Shown here in pieces: positions 45,165 through 54,093 of a stretch of 64,000 nucleotides of DNA. The DNA is from Flammeovirgaceae bacterium UBA2338 (GTDB lineage Bacteria; Bacteroidota; Bacteroidia; Cytophagales; Cyclobacteriaceae): NCBI GenBank assembly GCA_002344795.1, contig DDUM01000022.1, positions 12,026 to 76,025 on the forward strand, in the 5' to 3' direction. Below the pieces are notes generated by a model. It had not been told where the DNA came from. It searched no databases and saw nothing but the letters and a program-made list of their open reading frames with translations. The translations under genes and the position numbers were made by a program. Within the stretch, counting starts at the first letter, position 1. Each line of letters starts with the position of its first letter.

Positions 45165-47879
45165 ATGAGAAGAATATTACCCCTTGTTTTGTTGTTTTTT
45201 ATTTTGGCTATTCATACTGTGAAGGGGCAGTTTAGGAGAAACCGAACACAGGAAACTGTCCAATTGTCAGAGAATTCTCTCAACTATGCCAATCCGGTAG
45301 AATATACCATTGGCGGAATCGAGGTTACAGGCTTAGACATTCTTGACAAAAGTGCAATGATCTCCCTAACAGGATTGAAGGTAGGGGATAAGGTAAAAAT
45401 TCCAGGTGAAAAGATTGCGGGAGCAATTAGAAGGCTGTGGAAACATGGACTGGTAGGTGATGCCTCTATTCTTGTAGATAAAATTGAAGGCGATAACGTC
45501 TTTCTCACGATTGCTTTATCGGAACGACCCAGATTAATTGATTTTTATTTTACAGGAATAAGCGGATCGAGAGAATCAGCATTGAAGCAAGAACTCACAT
45601 TGATCCGGGGTAAGATTGTGAATGATGCAATGATTCGCAACACTGAGCTTTCTGTGAAAAAGTTTTTTTCTAAGAAAGGGTTCCTCAACACAGAGGTAAA
45701 GGTGATTCAGGAAACGGACACCCTTAACCGTGGAGGTGTTAAAATAAGGATCGCAGTTGACTTAAAGGCAAAAGTCAGAATTCATGATGTAATTTTTGAG
45801 GGGAATAAGGAAATCCCCTCATCCAAATTGAAGAAAAAACTAAAGAAAACGAAAGAGCACGCACGCATCTCCTTACATCGAACCATTTTAGGGAGTGTGC
45901 TTGGGTTTAAGCCCAGGCAGGTAAAATTGCATGCTGATTCTACGATAGATTTATCGTGGAGGGATGTGAAAGAGTTTATTAATTACAATGTAAAGCTGAA
46001 TGTGTTTGCCACTTCAAAATTTATCGGATCAGAGTTTGAAGAAGACAAACTAAAGCTGATTGATTATTATAATTCTCTTGGGTACAGAGATGCCGAAATC
46101 GTTAGTGATACGATTGTCAAATATTCAGATAATAGCATCGATGTTAAAATCAAGGTGAAGGAAGGAAGGAAGTATTACTTCAGGAATATCAATTGGACTG
46201 GAAATTACATCTATAGCTCCGCAACACTTGATAGAATTCTTGATATACAGAAAGGGGATGTATACAATAAGGAACTGATCGATAAAAAGACCAATTTCAA
46301 TCCAAAGGGCCCTGATATTAGTGGCCTTTATATGGACGATGGATACTTGTTTTTCCGGGTAAACCCTGTTGAAGTAGCTGTAGTAGGTGATTCCATTGAT
46401 ATCGAAATGAGAATTTATGAGGGGGAGCAGGCCACTATTAAAAATGTTTGGATTGCGGGAAATGAAAGAACCAGTGAGCACGTAATTCGCAGAGAACTCA
46501 GTACTGTACCGGGTCAAAAGTTCAGAAGGTCAGATATTATAAGGACACAACAGCAGTTGTCTCAGATGGGATTCTTTAATCCTCAAACCATCAAACAGGA
46601 CATTCAACCTAATCCTTCGGATGCTACAGTGGACATAGGGTGGAAGCTGGAAGAGCAATCCAATGATCAGATTCAACTTTCCGGAGGATGGGGTGGTGCG
46701 TTTGGTTTTGTAGGCACCGTAGGTCTTACCTTCAATAATTTCTCCATACGCAATGTTCCTAACTTTAAGAAGTGGAAGCCATTACCAACAGGAGACGGAC
46801 AGAGACTTTCCCTAAGTGCGCAGGCAAACGGAGCTTCTTATCAGAGTTATAGCTTTTCATTTACAGAGCCCTGGTTAGGAGGACGAAAACCCAATTCATT
46901 TACAGTGGCACTGAACAAATCAGTTTCTCGTTTGGCTACATCCACATTTGAAGTATCGGATGCTGTATCACTAAAACAAAGCGGAATTACCATCGGGCTT
47001 GGAAGAAGATTGGAGTGGCCTGATAATTATTTCTCTTTGACCAATTCACTTTCTTTTCTGGAATACAAGTACAAAGGAAATTACTTCCAATCATCGATAT
47101 TGCCTGATTCTGGCAGAACCTATAGCTTGAAGTTGGAGACCGTATTGTCGAGAAATAGTATTGACAGTCCTATGTATCCTACACAAGGATCCACTATTTC
47201 ATTAAGTGCATCACTTACCCCTCCTTGGTCCAGTTTTAGAGATGAAAGTTATTTGCAAGATATCAACAAGCAGTTTCAGTGGATAGAAATGCACAAGTGG
47301 ATGTTTGATGCAAAGTTTTACATCAAACTATTAGGTAGCTCAAAGCCTGAAGGACGCAGCCTTGTGCTAGAAACAAAGGCCCACTTTGGATTCATTGGGC
47401 AATACAATAAGAAGCTCACCCCAAGTCCGTTTGAGCGATTCCTGGTTGGTGGTGATGGATTGGCAGGAGGGTTTAACTCTTATGTATTGGGTCAGGATAT
47501 CATCGGATTGAGAGGTTATGAGAATAACTTGATTACACCACCATTTTATGCGGCACGCTCTTCGGGTGGTTTATCTGGCAAGATCGAAGGGGGTATTGTT
47601 TATGACAAATTTGGTGTAGAGTTGAGATATCCAATTTCTTTGAGCCAGGCGGCTACTATTTACCTGCTGTTGTTTGGTGAGGGTGGTAACAACTGGGACA
47701 ATTATTTGGAATTCAATCCGTTTCAAATCTACAAATCGGCCGGGGTTGGTGCTAAGATATTTATGCCTGCATTTGGACTTATTGGGATAAACTGGGCATA
47801 TGGTTTTGATACCTTGCCTGGGGCTACTCAGAAGAGCGGGGCTCAGTTTCACTTTACTATCGGCCAGCAAATCAGATAG
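45165..47879 (+). CDS. bamA: Outer membrane protein assembly factor BamA
   Basis: 904 residues. After a signal peptide (about 1-21, ending TVKGQ) there are five POTRA domains (about 45-440) and a C-terminal Omp85 barrel (about 480-904) with GGDGLAGGFNSYVLGQDIIGLRGYENN (lid-lock region) and a C-terminal strand ending FTIGQQIR. BamA folds and inserts outer-membrane proteins. It is the core of the operon, with uppS before it and two Skp-type chaperones after it. Confidence 0.97.
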   Translation: MRRILPLVLLFFILAIHTVKGQFRRNRTQETVQLSENSLNYANPVEYTIGGIEVTGLDILDKSAMISLTGLKVGDKVKIPGEKIAGAIRRLWKHGLVGDASILVDKIEGDNVFLTIALSERPRLIDFYFTGISGSRESALKQELTLIRGKIVNDAMIRNTELSVKKFFSKKGFLNTEVKVIQETDTLNRGGVKIRIAVDLKAKVRIHDVIFEGNKEIPSSKLKKKLKKTKEHARISLHRTILGSVLGFKPRQVKLHADSTIDLSWRDVKEFINYNVKLNVFATSKFIGSEFEEDKLKLIDYYNSLGYRDAEIVSDTIVKYSDNSIDVKIKVKEGRKYYFRNINWTGNYIYSSATLDRILDIQKGDVYNKELIDKKTNFNPKGPDISGLYMDDGYLFFRVNPVEVAVVGDSIDIEMRIYEGEQATIKNVWIAGNERTSEHVIRRELSTVPGQKFRRSDIIRTQQQLSQMGFFNPQTIKQDIQPNPSDATVDIGWKLEEQSNDQIQLSGGWGGAFGFVGTVGLTFNNFSIRNVPNFKKWKPLPTGDGQRLSLSAQANGASYQSYSFSFTEPWLGGRKPNSFTVALNKSVSRLATSTFEVSDAVSLKQSGITIGLGRRLEWPDNYFSLTNSLSFLEYKYKGNYFQSSILPDSGRTYSLKLETVLSRNSIDSPMYPTQGSTISLSASLTPPWSSFRDESYLQDINKQFQWIEMHKWMFDAKFYIKLLGSSKPEGRSLVLETKAHFGFIGQYNKKLTPSPFERFLVGGDGLAGGFNSYVLGQDIIGLRGYENNLITPPFYAARSSGGLSGKIEGGIVYDKFGVELRYPISLSQAATIYLLLFGEGGNNWDNYLEFNPFQIYKSAGVGAKIFMPAFGLIGINWAYGFDTLPGATQKSGAQFHFTIGQQIR

Positions 47880-47881
47880 AA

Positions 47882-48415
47882 ATGCGACCAATTCTGCTAA
47901 TTTTAGTGCTTTCTGTTTCCGGCCTGAATTTTGCAAATGCTCAGAAGTTCGGGTATGTAGACACGGACTTTATTCTGAGCAAAATGCCGGATTACCGGAA
48001 AGCACAGGATGAAATAGATCGATTGTCTGCAGCGTGGCAGAAGGAAACTGAAGAGATGCAGAAAGGAGTTGAGGGTATGTATAATGCTTTTGAGGCGGAG
48101 CAGGTACTTCTGACAGAGGAAATGCGACAGGAGCGGAAGGCGGAAATTGAGAAGAAGGAGTCTGAATTGAAAGAGTACCAAAGAAAGGTATTTGGATTTG
48201 GAGGGCTGTTTTTTTTGAAAAAACAAGAATTGATTAAACCTTTGCAAGACAAGGTATTTGAAGCGGTGGAGAAAGTGGCCAAGTCAAACAGGTTGACAAT
48301 TATTTTTGATAAGGCAGGTGAGTTGGTAATGATTTATACTGACCCCAGACATGACTACACCGACTTTGTGTTAGAGGAACTTGGATTAGGAGACCCAAAT
48401 GATCAGATCAAATAA
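47882..48415 (+). CDS. OmpH/Skp-family periplasmic chaperone
   Basis: 177 residues with a signal peptide ending ANAQ. FGYVDTDFILSKMPDYRKAQ, a long coiled coil (about 45-125: ERKAEIEKKESELKEYQRK) and a C-terminal SNRLTIIFDKAGEL match Skp/OmpH. It escorts unfolded barrel proteins to BamA. Two bp after bamA; its stop region is followed within 20 bp by a paralogue. Confidence 0.94.
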   Translation: MRPILLILVLSVSGLNFANAQKFGYVDTDFILSKMPDYRKAQDEIDRLSAAWQKETEEMQKGVEGMYNAFEAEQVLLTEEMRQERKAEIEKKESELKEYQRKVFGFGGLFFLKKQELIKPLQDKVFEAVEKVAKSNRLTIIFDKAGELVMIYTDPRHDYTDFVLEELGLGDPNDQIK

Positions 48416-48434
48416 ACTAAATACAATTAATACG

Positions 48435-48983
48435 ATGAGAAACTTTTTGATTTTATTCCTTATTGGATGCGCGAGTGTTGCAGCTCATGCTCAAACACCC
48501 GCCCAGAAAATAGGGTACGCTGATTGGGATTATATTTTTAGCCAATTGCCAGAGTATAAGCAGATAGAAACTGAGATGAAAACACATGGAGATCAACTCC
48601 AAAATCAGCTTCAGGCTAAATACAAAGACTATGAGACCAAACTAAAGGCGTATCAGGCGGGAGCAGCTACTATGGTAGATGCGATAAGGAGAGACAAAGA
48701 AACAGAGCTGACTCAGCTGCAGGAAAACATTCAAAAGTTTCAGCAGGATGCCCAAACTTCTATCCAGAATAAACAAGACCAATTAATGGGCCCTGTTTTC
48801 AATAAGGTAGGAAAGGCGATTGAGGATGTTGCCAAAGAACAAGGCTATTCATTTATTTTGAATCCACAACTCATCGGTGGAGGAGACATCTTGCTTTACA
48901 GCGATGAAAAATTTGATATCTCAGATCAGGTATTGAAGAAAATGGGAGTAACCCCCAAGCCAGTAGCTGATAAAACGAACTAG
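48435..48983 (+). CDS. OmpH/Skp-family periplasmic chaperone
   Basis: 182 residues from ATG 48435 (MRNFLILFLIGCASVAAHAQ), chosen over an upstream start because it opens a signal peptide. YADWDYIFSQLPEYKQIETEM, a coiled coil with many Gln/Lys residues and GYSFILNPQLIGGGDILLYS identify Skp/OmpH. Paralogue of the preceding gene. A terminator follows at 49008. Confidence 0.94.
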   Translation: MRNFLILFLIGCASVAAHAQTPAQKIGYADWDYIFSQLPEYKQIETEMKTHGDQLQNQLQAKYKDYETKLKAYQAGAATMVDAIRRDKETELTQLQENIQKFQQDAQTSIQNKQDQLMGPVFNKVGKAIEDVAKEQGYSFILNPQLIGGGDILLYSDEKFDISDQVLKKMGVTPKPVADKTN

Positions 48984-49007
48984 AGGTATTTAGTTGATGA
49001 AAAACTA

Positions 49008-49034
49008 AACCCTGTCATCGACAGGGTTTTTTAT
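49008..49034 (+). terminator. Rho-independent terminator after the bamA-skp genes
   Basis: AACCCTGTC (49008-49016) and GACAGGGTT (49020-49028) form a perfect 9-bp stem with loop ATC, followed by TTTTTA. Confidence 0.85.
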
Positions 49035-49048
49035 TATATTAACTCCAT

Positions 49049-49951
49049 ATGAGAATTCCCCCACTATACAAAGGCCAAACGATTGGCATTGTGGCACCAG
49101 CCCGGAAGGTGGATCATGAAAAACTGAGAAAAGGAATTCGAATCATAGAGTCATGGGGATTGAAAGTGGAGCCAGGAAAATATTGTTTTGAAAAGGATGA
49201 CTCCTATTTGGCAGCTGCCGATGCCGACCGGTTGAGCGACTTTCAGCACATGTTGGATAGCCCTTCTATAGATGCCGTATTCTGCGCCAGAGGAGGATAC
49301 GGAACCTCACGAATTCTTGATCAACTTGATTTTAGCGCATTTATAAAACACCCAAAATGGATTTTGGGATTTAGCGACATCACTGCGATGCACCTTAAGT
49401 TGCACCAACTGGGAGTGCCAAGTATTCATGGATGCATGCCTACACAATTTTCAATTCAGGATTATGCTCCATCCATTGAGCGACTAAAACAACTTTTGTT
49501 TTCTGATCAACCCATTGAAGTTTCAGCCGATGCAAACCACTACAATAGAAGTGGTGAGGCTTCCGGAATTATTATTGGAGGGAACTTGTCACTGGTTGTT
49601 GACGCGCTGGGCACATCAACCGAACCAGATACAACGGATAAAATTTTAGTGCTGGAAGAGATTGATGAGCAACTTTACAAGATAGACCGGATGTTTACTC
49701 AATTGAAACGGGCCGGGAAGTTAACGCAACTTGCTGGGTTGATAATCGGGCACATGACTGATTTAAAGGATACTGAACTTTCCTTTAACCAAACCATTGA
49801 AGAACTTATCTTAGATAAAGTTTCTGAATTCAAGTATCCTGTGGGCTTTGATTTTCCTATTGGGCATGAAGCGCCTAATTTACCCTGGCGACATTCCTCT
49901 TCTTCTCGTCTTGTAGTTACCAGTGAGCACTCACAACTGAGGGTTGTATAA
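49049..49951 (+). CDS. LD-carboxypeptidase (S66 family)
   Basis: 300 residues, cytoplasmic. Trims the terminal D-Ala from tetrapeptides in peptidoglycan recycling, or acts in other L,D-peptide cleavage. Ser nucleophile region VFCARGGYGTSRILDQLD, the ILGFSDITAMHLKLHQ segment and the Glu/His of EEIDEQLYKIDRMF and FPIGHEAPNLPW are in the family order. Starts 15 bp past the terminator, so its promoter must lie in the short gap or on the terminator. Confidence 0.9.
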   Translation: MRIPPLYKGQTIGIVAPARKVDHEKLRKGIRIIESWGLKVEPGKYCFEKDDSYLAAADADRLSDFQHMLDSPSIDAVFCARGGYGTSRILDQLDFSAFIKHPKWILGFSDITAMHLKLHQLGVPSIHGCMPTQFSIQDYAPSIERLKQLLFSDQPIEVSADANHYNRSGEASGIIIGGNLSLVVDALGTSTEPDTTDKILVLEEIDEQLYKIDRMFTQLKRAGKLTQLAGLIIGHMTDLKDTELSFNQTIEELILDKVSEFKYPVGFDFPIGHEAPNLPWRHSSSSRLVVTSEHSQLRVV

Positions 49952-49953
49952 AA

Positions 49954-50439
49954 CTACTTTCGGTCCATGGAAAGGATAACATATTTTTTAGGCATCCTTA
50001 TTCCAAGAGCATACTGAAAAGCAACAGACCCATCGGGTTGAGTTTCCATTATAGGCAAAGTGTATAGCAGGGAGTCGCTTCCAAGGCTTTGAATATTGTC
50101 TGTAAGTTCAAAGTCATCTGCCGCAGTATAGGCCTCAATTAATTGTTGTTCAATTTCCATTAGCAAAGAGTCATCTGGAGCCAGGGGGTAAATTTTTACA
50201 TGATATTCTTCCTGAAGCTTTTTGATAAGGCTCTCATTAGGGCTTGAGGAATCCTGCTTCTGGACCTTTTCTGAAATGGTTCTGCCGTATAGATAAGCTG
50301 CTTCGGTAATTTCTGCATCCGATATTTTCACGATTTCATTGGCTTTTCTACCCTCTTGTATTTCTTTTTTTTGCTCATCTGTAAGGCTGGCATTGCAGCC
50401 AAAAATCACCAATAGAAGTAATGACAATAACTTTTTCAT
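49954..50439 (-). CDS. Hypothetical lipoprotein
   Basis: 161 residues. The signal ends in VIFGC (Cys near residue 15). The mature part is hydrophilic and acidic, with a predicted coiled or helical N-half (TDEQKKEIQEGRKANEIVKI) and a C-terminal beta segment. Not recognised. It has a well-formed promoter (TTTG-N19-TAACTTTG). Confidence 0.7.
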   Translation of the reverse strand: MKKLLSLLLLVIFGCNASLTDEQKKEIQEGRKANEIVKISDAEITEAAYLYGRTISEKVQKQDSSSPNESLIKKLQEEYHVKIYPLAPDDSLLMEIEQQLIEAYTAADDFELTDNIQSLGSDSLLYTLPIMETQPDGSVAFQYALGIRMPKKYVILSMDRK

Positions 50440-50457
50440 AGATAATTCATTCTTTTA

Positions 50458-50488
50458 CAAAGTTAGCCTTGGATTGCCCACACTCAAA
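50458..50488 (-). promoter_or_regulatory. Promoter of the hypothetical lipoprotein gene
   Basis: On the minus strand TTTG (50488-50485), a 19-nt spacer and TAACTTTG (50465-50458) match the Bacteroidota consensus exactly. Predicted leader about 13 nt before the ATG at 50439. Confidence 0.65.
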
Positions 50489-50524
50489 CCTTTTTCCCAA
50501 ATAGGCTGACTCAAAGCCAATTGC

Positions 50525-50532
50525 TAACTTTG
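50525..50532 (+). promoter_or_regulatory. Possible -7 element of prfA
   Basis: TAACTTTG, a perfect match to TAnnTTTG, ends 17 bp before the prfA ATG. No recognisable -33 box at the right spacing. Confidence 0.4.
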
Positions 50533-50549
50533 CTCCGCATTTTTGAAAT

Positions 50550-51617
50550 ATGATTAGAAAATTAGAGGAAATAAAGGGCCGGTTTGAGGAAATTGGCCAA
50601 CTGTTGATGCAACCAGATCTGATGAAAGATCAGAAGAAATTCATGCAATTGAGCAAGGAATACCGCGATCTGGAGAAACTGGTAGTCAAGTATAAAACCT
50701 ATCAAAAGGTGTTGAATGATCTTAAACATGCCAAGGAGGTGTTGGAAAAGGAAAAGGATCAGGAGATGAGAGAGCTGGCAAAAATGGAGCTGGAAGATTT
50801 GGCTCCAAAAAAAGAGGCTATAGAGGAAGACCTTAAGTTACAACTCATGCCAAAGGACCCCAACGATTACAAAAATGCAGTCCTTGAAATAAGAGCGGGT
50901 ACCGGTGGGGATGAAGCCGCCATTTTTGCAGGTGATCTTTATCGTATGTACGAGCGCTTTTGTGATGAACGAAAGTTGAAGATGACCGTGTTGGATGTAA
51001 CGGAGGGTACTGCCGGGGGCTACAAGGAAGTAATCACGGCAGTCGAAGGTGAAGGTGCTTATGGGTTATTAAAATTTGAATCAGGGGTTCACCGGGTGCA
51101 ACGTGTTCCAGATACTGAAACACAGGGGCGCGTACATACATCAGCCGCTTCTGTGGTGGTATTACCGGAAGCCGAAGAGGTGGATGTGGAGATCAATCCG
51201 GCAGACATTGAAGTACAAACATCACGCTCAGGTGGTGCAGGAGGTCAAAATGTGAACAAGGTGGAGACCAAGGTTCAGATGACGCATAAGCCTACTGGAA
51301 TAGTGGTTACCTGTCAGATAGAAAGGTCACAATTGGGCAACAAGGAACGGGCCATGCAGATGTTGAGAACTAAACTTTATGAGATGGAAGTGGAGAAGCA
51401 AAATTCTCAAATAGGAGCCGCTAGAAAATCTCAGGTTCGCAGTGGAGATCGTTCAGAAAAGATCAGGACGTATAACTATCCACAGAGCCGGGTTACGGAC
51501 CATCGAATAGGGTATACCCAATACAACTTACCGGCAGTAATGAATGGTGAGATCGATGAGTTTGTTGAGAAACTTAAAATAGCCGAGACAGCTGAAAAAA
51601 TGACGGAAGCGAAATAA
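50550..51617 (+). CDS. prfA: Peptide chain release factor 1
   Basis: 355 residues, recognises UAA and UAG. The GGQ motif is in SGGAGGQNVNKVET (about residue 230). EIRAGTGGDEAAIFAGDLYRMYERF and VHTSAASVVVLPEAEEVDV are typical, and the C-terminal IGYTQYNLPAVMNGEIDEF is present. Catalyses hydrolysis of peptidyl-tRNA at stop codons. Confidence 0.97.
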   Translation: MIRKLEEIKGRFEEIGQLLMQPDLMKDQKKFMQLSKEYRDLEKLVVKYKTYQKVLNDLKHAKEVLEKEKDQEMRELAKMELEDLAPKKEAIEEDLKLQLMPKDPNDYKNAVLEIRAGTGGDEAAIFAGDLYRMYERFCDERKLKMTVLDVTEGTAGGYKEVITAVEGEGAYGLLKFESGVHRVQRVPDTETQGRVHTSAASVVVLPEAEEVDVEINPADIEVQTSRSGGAGGQNVNKVETKVQMTHKPTGIVVTCQIERSQLGNKERAMQMLRTKLYEMEVEKQNSQIGAARKSQVRSGDRSEKIRTYNYPQSRVTDHRIGYTQYNLPAVMNGEIDEFVEKLKIAETAEKMTEAK

Positions 51618-51618
51618 C

Positions 51619-52173
51619 TTAGTTCTCGTTATCGGCTTCGTCAGCTTTCCTTATCTGCTCGTCCAGTATCTCGTCAATAATTTTCATCTGGCGTTCGTCA
51701 ATGGTTTGATCAACCCTCGCCTGCTTTTTCATGTAACGGAACATGGCGTTCTTTTTTATTTCGTAGGCAATGAAAACGGTATAAGACTTGGTCTTTTCGT
51801 TATAATATTTCTCCTGACCCATTTTTCTAAGATCAGCAATTTGGGTGTTCATGGTTTGGCGCACCAAACTTTGAAATTTATCAGCTACATCCGCACCTCT
51901 TTCGTTTTCTCTTTGCCCTAAATACTGGTCGGCTACCTGCTTCATAGTGGTGTTCACCTGGCCTGCTAATTGCGCTTTTGCGGCAATGTCTGCCTTACCC
52001 AGGGCAATATTGTCTTGAGAACTTTCCCCTTTCCCAGTGCCTCTAAACCATCTGTTGTTAGACTCGTAGGCACTCCCTCTAAATGGCTCCTTCACTTTCT
52101 TTCCAAACGGACTGGAAGAACATGAGGCCAATGTGGCAATTGCACAGATTAAGATAATAGGAAGGTATTTCAT
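51619..52173 (-). CDS. Hypothetical lipoprotein, LPP20-like
   Basis: 184 residues, signal ending in ATLASC (Cys near 18). NRWFRGTGKGESSQDNIALGKADIAAKAQLA resembles LPP20/LipL41-type outer-membrane lipoproteins. The C-terminal third is helical and charged. Function unknown. Convergent with prfA, 1 bp between stops. Confidence 0.65.
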   Translation of the reverse strand: MKYLPIILICAIATLASCSSSPFGKKVKEPFRGSAYESNNRWFRGTGKGESSQDNIALGKADIAAKAQLAGQVNTTMKQVADQYLGQRENERGADVADKFQSLVRQTMNTQIADLRKMGQEKYYNEKTKSYTVFIAYEIKKNAMFRYMKKQARVDQTIDERQMKIIDEILDEQIRKADEADNEN

Positions 52174-52214
52174 GAGTTTGAGCGTTTAATATTCCGGGTT
52201 AAAAGTACGAAAAA

Positions 52215-52937
52215 TTATGCCAGATTTTTACGTATGATCAGCTGCCATCGAAAAGCCCATTTCCACTTAAGGGAGTAATTTTTGATCCCGGCATCTCTTA
52301 ATATTGATGCTATATCTGATCGGTGAAATGAACGCAGTACGGAAACCGGGGCATCAAATCGTACCATAGGTGATTTTGAAAACCATTGGGTAAGTAACCG
52401 AATAGAATGGTAGGCAAACCAATGCCTGTGAAGGTCATTGATCACAATGCCAATACGGCTTTGTTTTACCATTGACTTAATAAGCAGAGCTAACTCTTGA
52501 TTGTTGAAATGGTGGGTGAATAATGTGGCTACGATGATATCGTAATTTGTCTTCTGAAAATTTTCAGAGAATACGTTTTGAACCATATAATTTATTTCAT
52601 TAAAGCCTTTGGTGTTTTTCTTTGCAAACTCAATGATGTTTGAATTGGCATCGATGCCAGTCAGCATAAGATTGAGTTTGTTTTCTTTGCCCCACCTGGC
52701 AATTTCTTTTAGGATGTCGCCACCCCCACACCCGATGTCAGCAATGGTGATTGTATCGCTGTCTTTGGTCTTTTCTAATGTTAACCTCTTTATCCCGTTT
52801 ATTGTTACCACATTTCCACCCAGCCATCTGTTAATGATTTCCAGTTCCCTTAAGGTTTGATCAACTACTTCACCGGAGCATTGAAGATCATCCATGAGTT
52901 CAACTGTTTTTGCACGCTGAGAAAACCTCGTTGTCAT
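52215..52937 (-). CDS. SAM-dependent methyltransferase of the type III PKS locus
   Basis: 240 residues, class I Rossmann methyltransferase. Motif I TIADIGCGGGDIL (near residue 67), an acidic ribose site LTGIDANSNII and motif II YDIIVATLFTHHF. Starts 2 bp after the end of the polyketide synthase frame, so it is very likely translated with it. In Streptomyces SrsB plays this role, methylating alkylresorcinols; the substrate here is inferred from the neighbourhood. Confidence 0.88.
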   Translation of the reverse strand: MTTRFSQRAKTVELMDDLQCSGEVVDQTLRELEIINRWLGGNVVTINGIKRLTLEKTKDSDTITIADIGCGGGDILKEIARWGKENKLNLMLTGIDANSNIIEFAKKNTKGFNEINYMVQNVFSENFQKTNYDIIVATLFTHHFNNQELALLIKSMVKQSRIGIVINDLHRHWFAYHSIRLLTQWFSKSPMVRFDAPVSVLRSFHRSDIASILRDAGIKNYSLKWKWAFRWQLIIRKNLA

Positions 52938-52939
52938 AA

Positions 52940-53299
52940 TTAATTGTATTCAACGGATAAGATCAAGCTTTCGAGGGTGAGTCCTGGCCCGAACCCAAAA
53001 CTTAAAATCCTTTTATTGTGATCTCGTGGCGAGAGCTGCTGATAAATCTCTTGTAAAACAAAGAGTACCGTTGGGGATGACATGTTTCCATACTTTTTCA
53101 TTACGGAATAAGAAAACCGATTGTCAGCCTTTTTTAGGCCGAGCTCACTTTCAATGGCTTCAAGGATTTTTTTGCCTCCAGGGTGAATGGCATAGTAATC
53201 GATGTCTGTTTTCTTAATCTGATTTGCTTTAAAAAGTGAAGCTGTTAAATTTTTTATGCCTTGGCGGATTACCTCAGGCACATAAGTGGAAAGTTTCAT
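52940..53299 (-). CDS. Type III PKS C-terminal fragment
   Basis: The remainder of the same enzyme, with the catalytic His and Asn and the final GFGPGLTLESLIL strand. An internal ATG at 53299 exists but there is no sign that it is used independently. It overlaps nothing and abuts the methyltransferase gene by 2 bp. Confidence 0.6.
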   Translation of the reverse strand: MKLSTYVPEVIRQGIKNLTASLFKANQIKKTDIDYYAIHPGGKKILEAIESELGLKKADNRFSYSVMKKYGNMSSPTVLFVLQEIYQQLSPRDHNKRILSFGFGPGLTLESLILSVEYN

Positions 53300-53323
53300 T
53301 TCAAACCCATGGTCGCCAATGGA

Positions 53324-54043
53324 TCATGCCATCTCATCAGCACCATTGCAGGCAATATCACAAAATGATTTTCCTACTTTTAGGCTTTTGTCTTTTCTTG
53401 GTGACGATTCGATCAATAGGGCTGCCGATCCATCAGCAAAAAGCGCATTGGCCAATTTGTTGTCTTCCGTATTTTCTTTTTGGAAATGAATACTACATAA
53501 TTCTGTGCAAACAATTAAGACTTTAGCATCCGCACTTTGTGCACAAAATGAATCTGCAACACGAATGGCATTAAACGCGGCATAGCACCCCATAAAATTG
53601 ATGCTCGTTCGTTGTATTGTAGAGTTGAGTTGTAGTTCCTTTACCAAAGTCAAGTCTAAACCAGGAGCAAACATTCCCGTGCAGCTTACTACAATGAGAT
53701 GGGTGATTTCTTTTCTATTAAAATCAGTTAGTTTATTCAAACAATTAAGTGCTGCCTTTTTACTAATGTCGTTTGCTTTCTCACGATACAATTCCATCCG
53801 GGACGTGGTAGAAGGAAACGGTTCAAGGTTTTTTGAGTTGGAAAAAAAATTGAATTGTTCGGGGTTTCCATAATCCTCCAAAACGGTGTAGCGGGTTTCA
53901 ATGCCTGTAGCGCGGTACAATACTTTGAGTTGTTGTGCCTCTTCAGCATTGAGCTGCATGGCCCTGGTCATAAAATCAGCAATCTGACTTTGCCCGAATT
54001 TATGAGGAGGATTTGAAGTGCCAATGGAGGTGATGTAGCTCAT
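53324..54043 (-). CDS. Type III PKS N-terminal fragment (predicted translated part)
   Basis: If the TGA is real, translation yields 239 residues with Cys153 but without His and Asn, and so an inactive product. The start ATG at 54043 is 50 bp from the divergent UbiA gene, so both may share a regulatory region. Confidence 0.7.
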   Translation of the reverse strand: MSYITSIGTSNPPHKFGQSQIADFMTRAMQLNAEEAQQLKVLYRATGIETRYTVLEDYGNPEQFNFFSNSKNLEPFPSTTSRMELYREKANDISKKAALNCLNKLTDFNRKEITHLIVVSCTGMFAPGLDLTLVKELQLNSTIQRTSINFMGCYAAFNAIRVADSFCAQSADAKVLIVCTELCSIHFQKENTEDNKLANALFADGSAALLIESSPRKDKSLKVGKSFCDIACNGADEMA

Positions 54044-54093
54044 CTATCAATATAAACCAAAATAGGCTAACTTAGTTAAAATTGTTTCAAGGT

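Larger units (their letters stand above)
52940..54043 (-). pseudogene. Type III polyketide synthase interrupted by an in-frame TGA
   Basis: Read through the TGA at 53326-53324 the frame gives 367 residues, the normal length for a bacterial type III PKS. Cys153 (NFMGCYAAFNAIRVAD), His287 (YYAIHPGGKKILEAIE) and Asn320 (KKYGNMSSPTVLFVL) form the expected catalytic triad. The TGA falls at codon 240, between CNGADEMA and SIGDHGFEMK, where related enzymes carry Trp (TGG), so one G-to-A change explains it; the frame is not shifted. As written, translation would stop before His and Asn. Options are a recent nonsense mutation, read-through or a sequencing error. The family extends acyl-CoA starters with malonyl-CoA to resorcinols or pyrones. 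Confidence 0.85.

Noticed and set aside
53300..53340. A frameshift or selenocysteine explanation for the split type III PKS
   Set aside because: Both halves are in the same frame with no indel needed, no selenocysteine is expected at this Trp position and no hairpin resembling a SECIS element was seen directly downstream.
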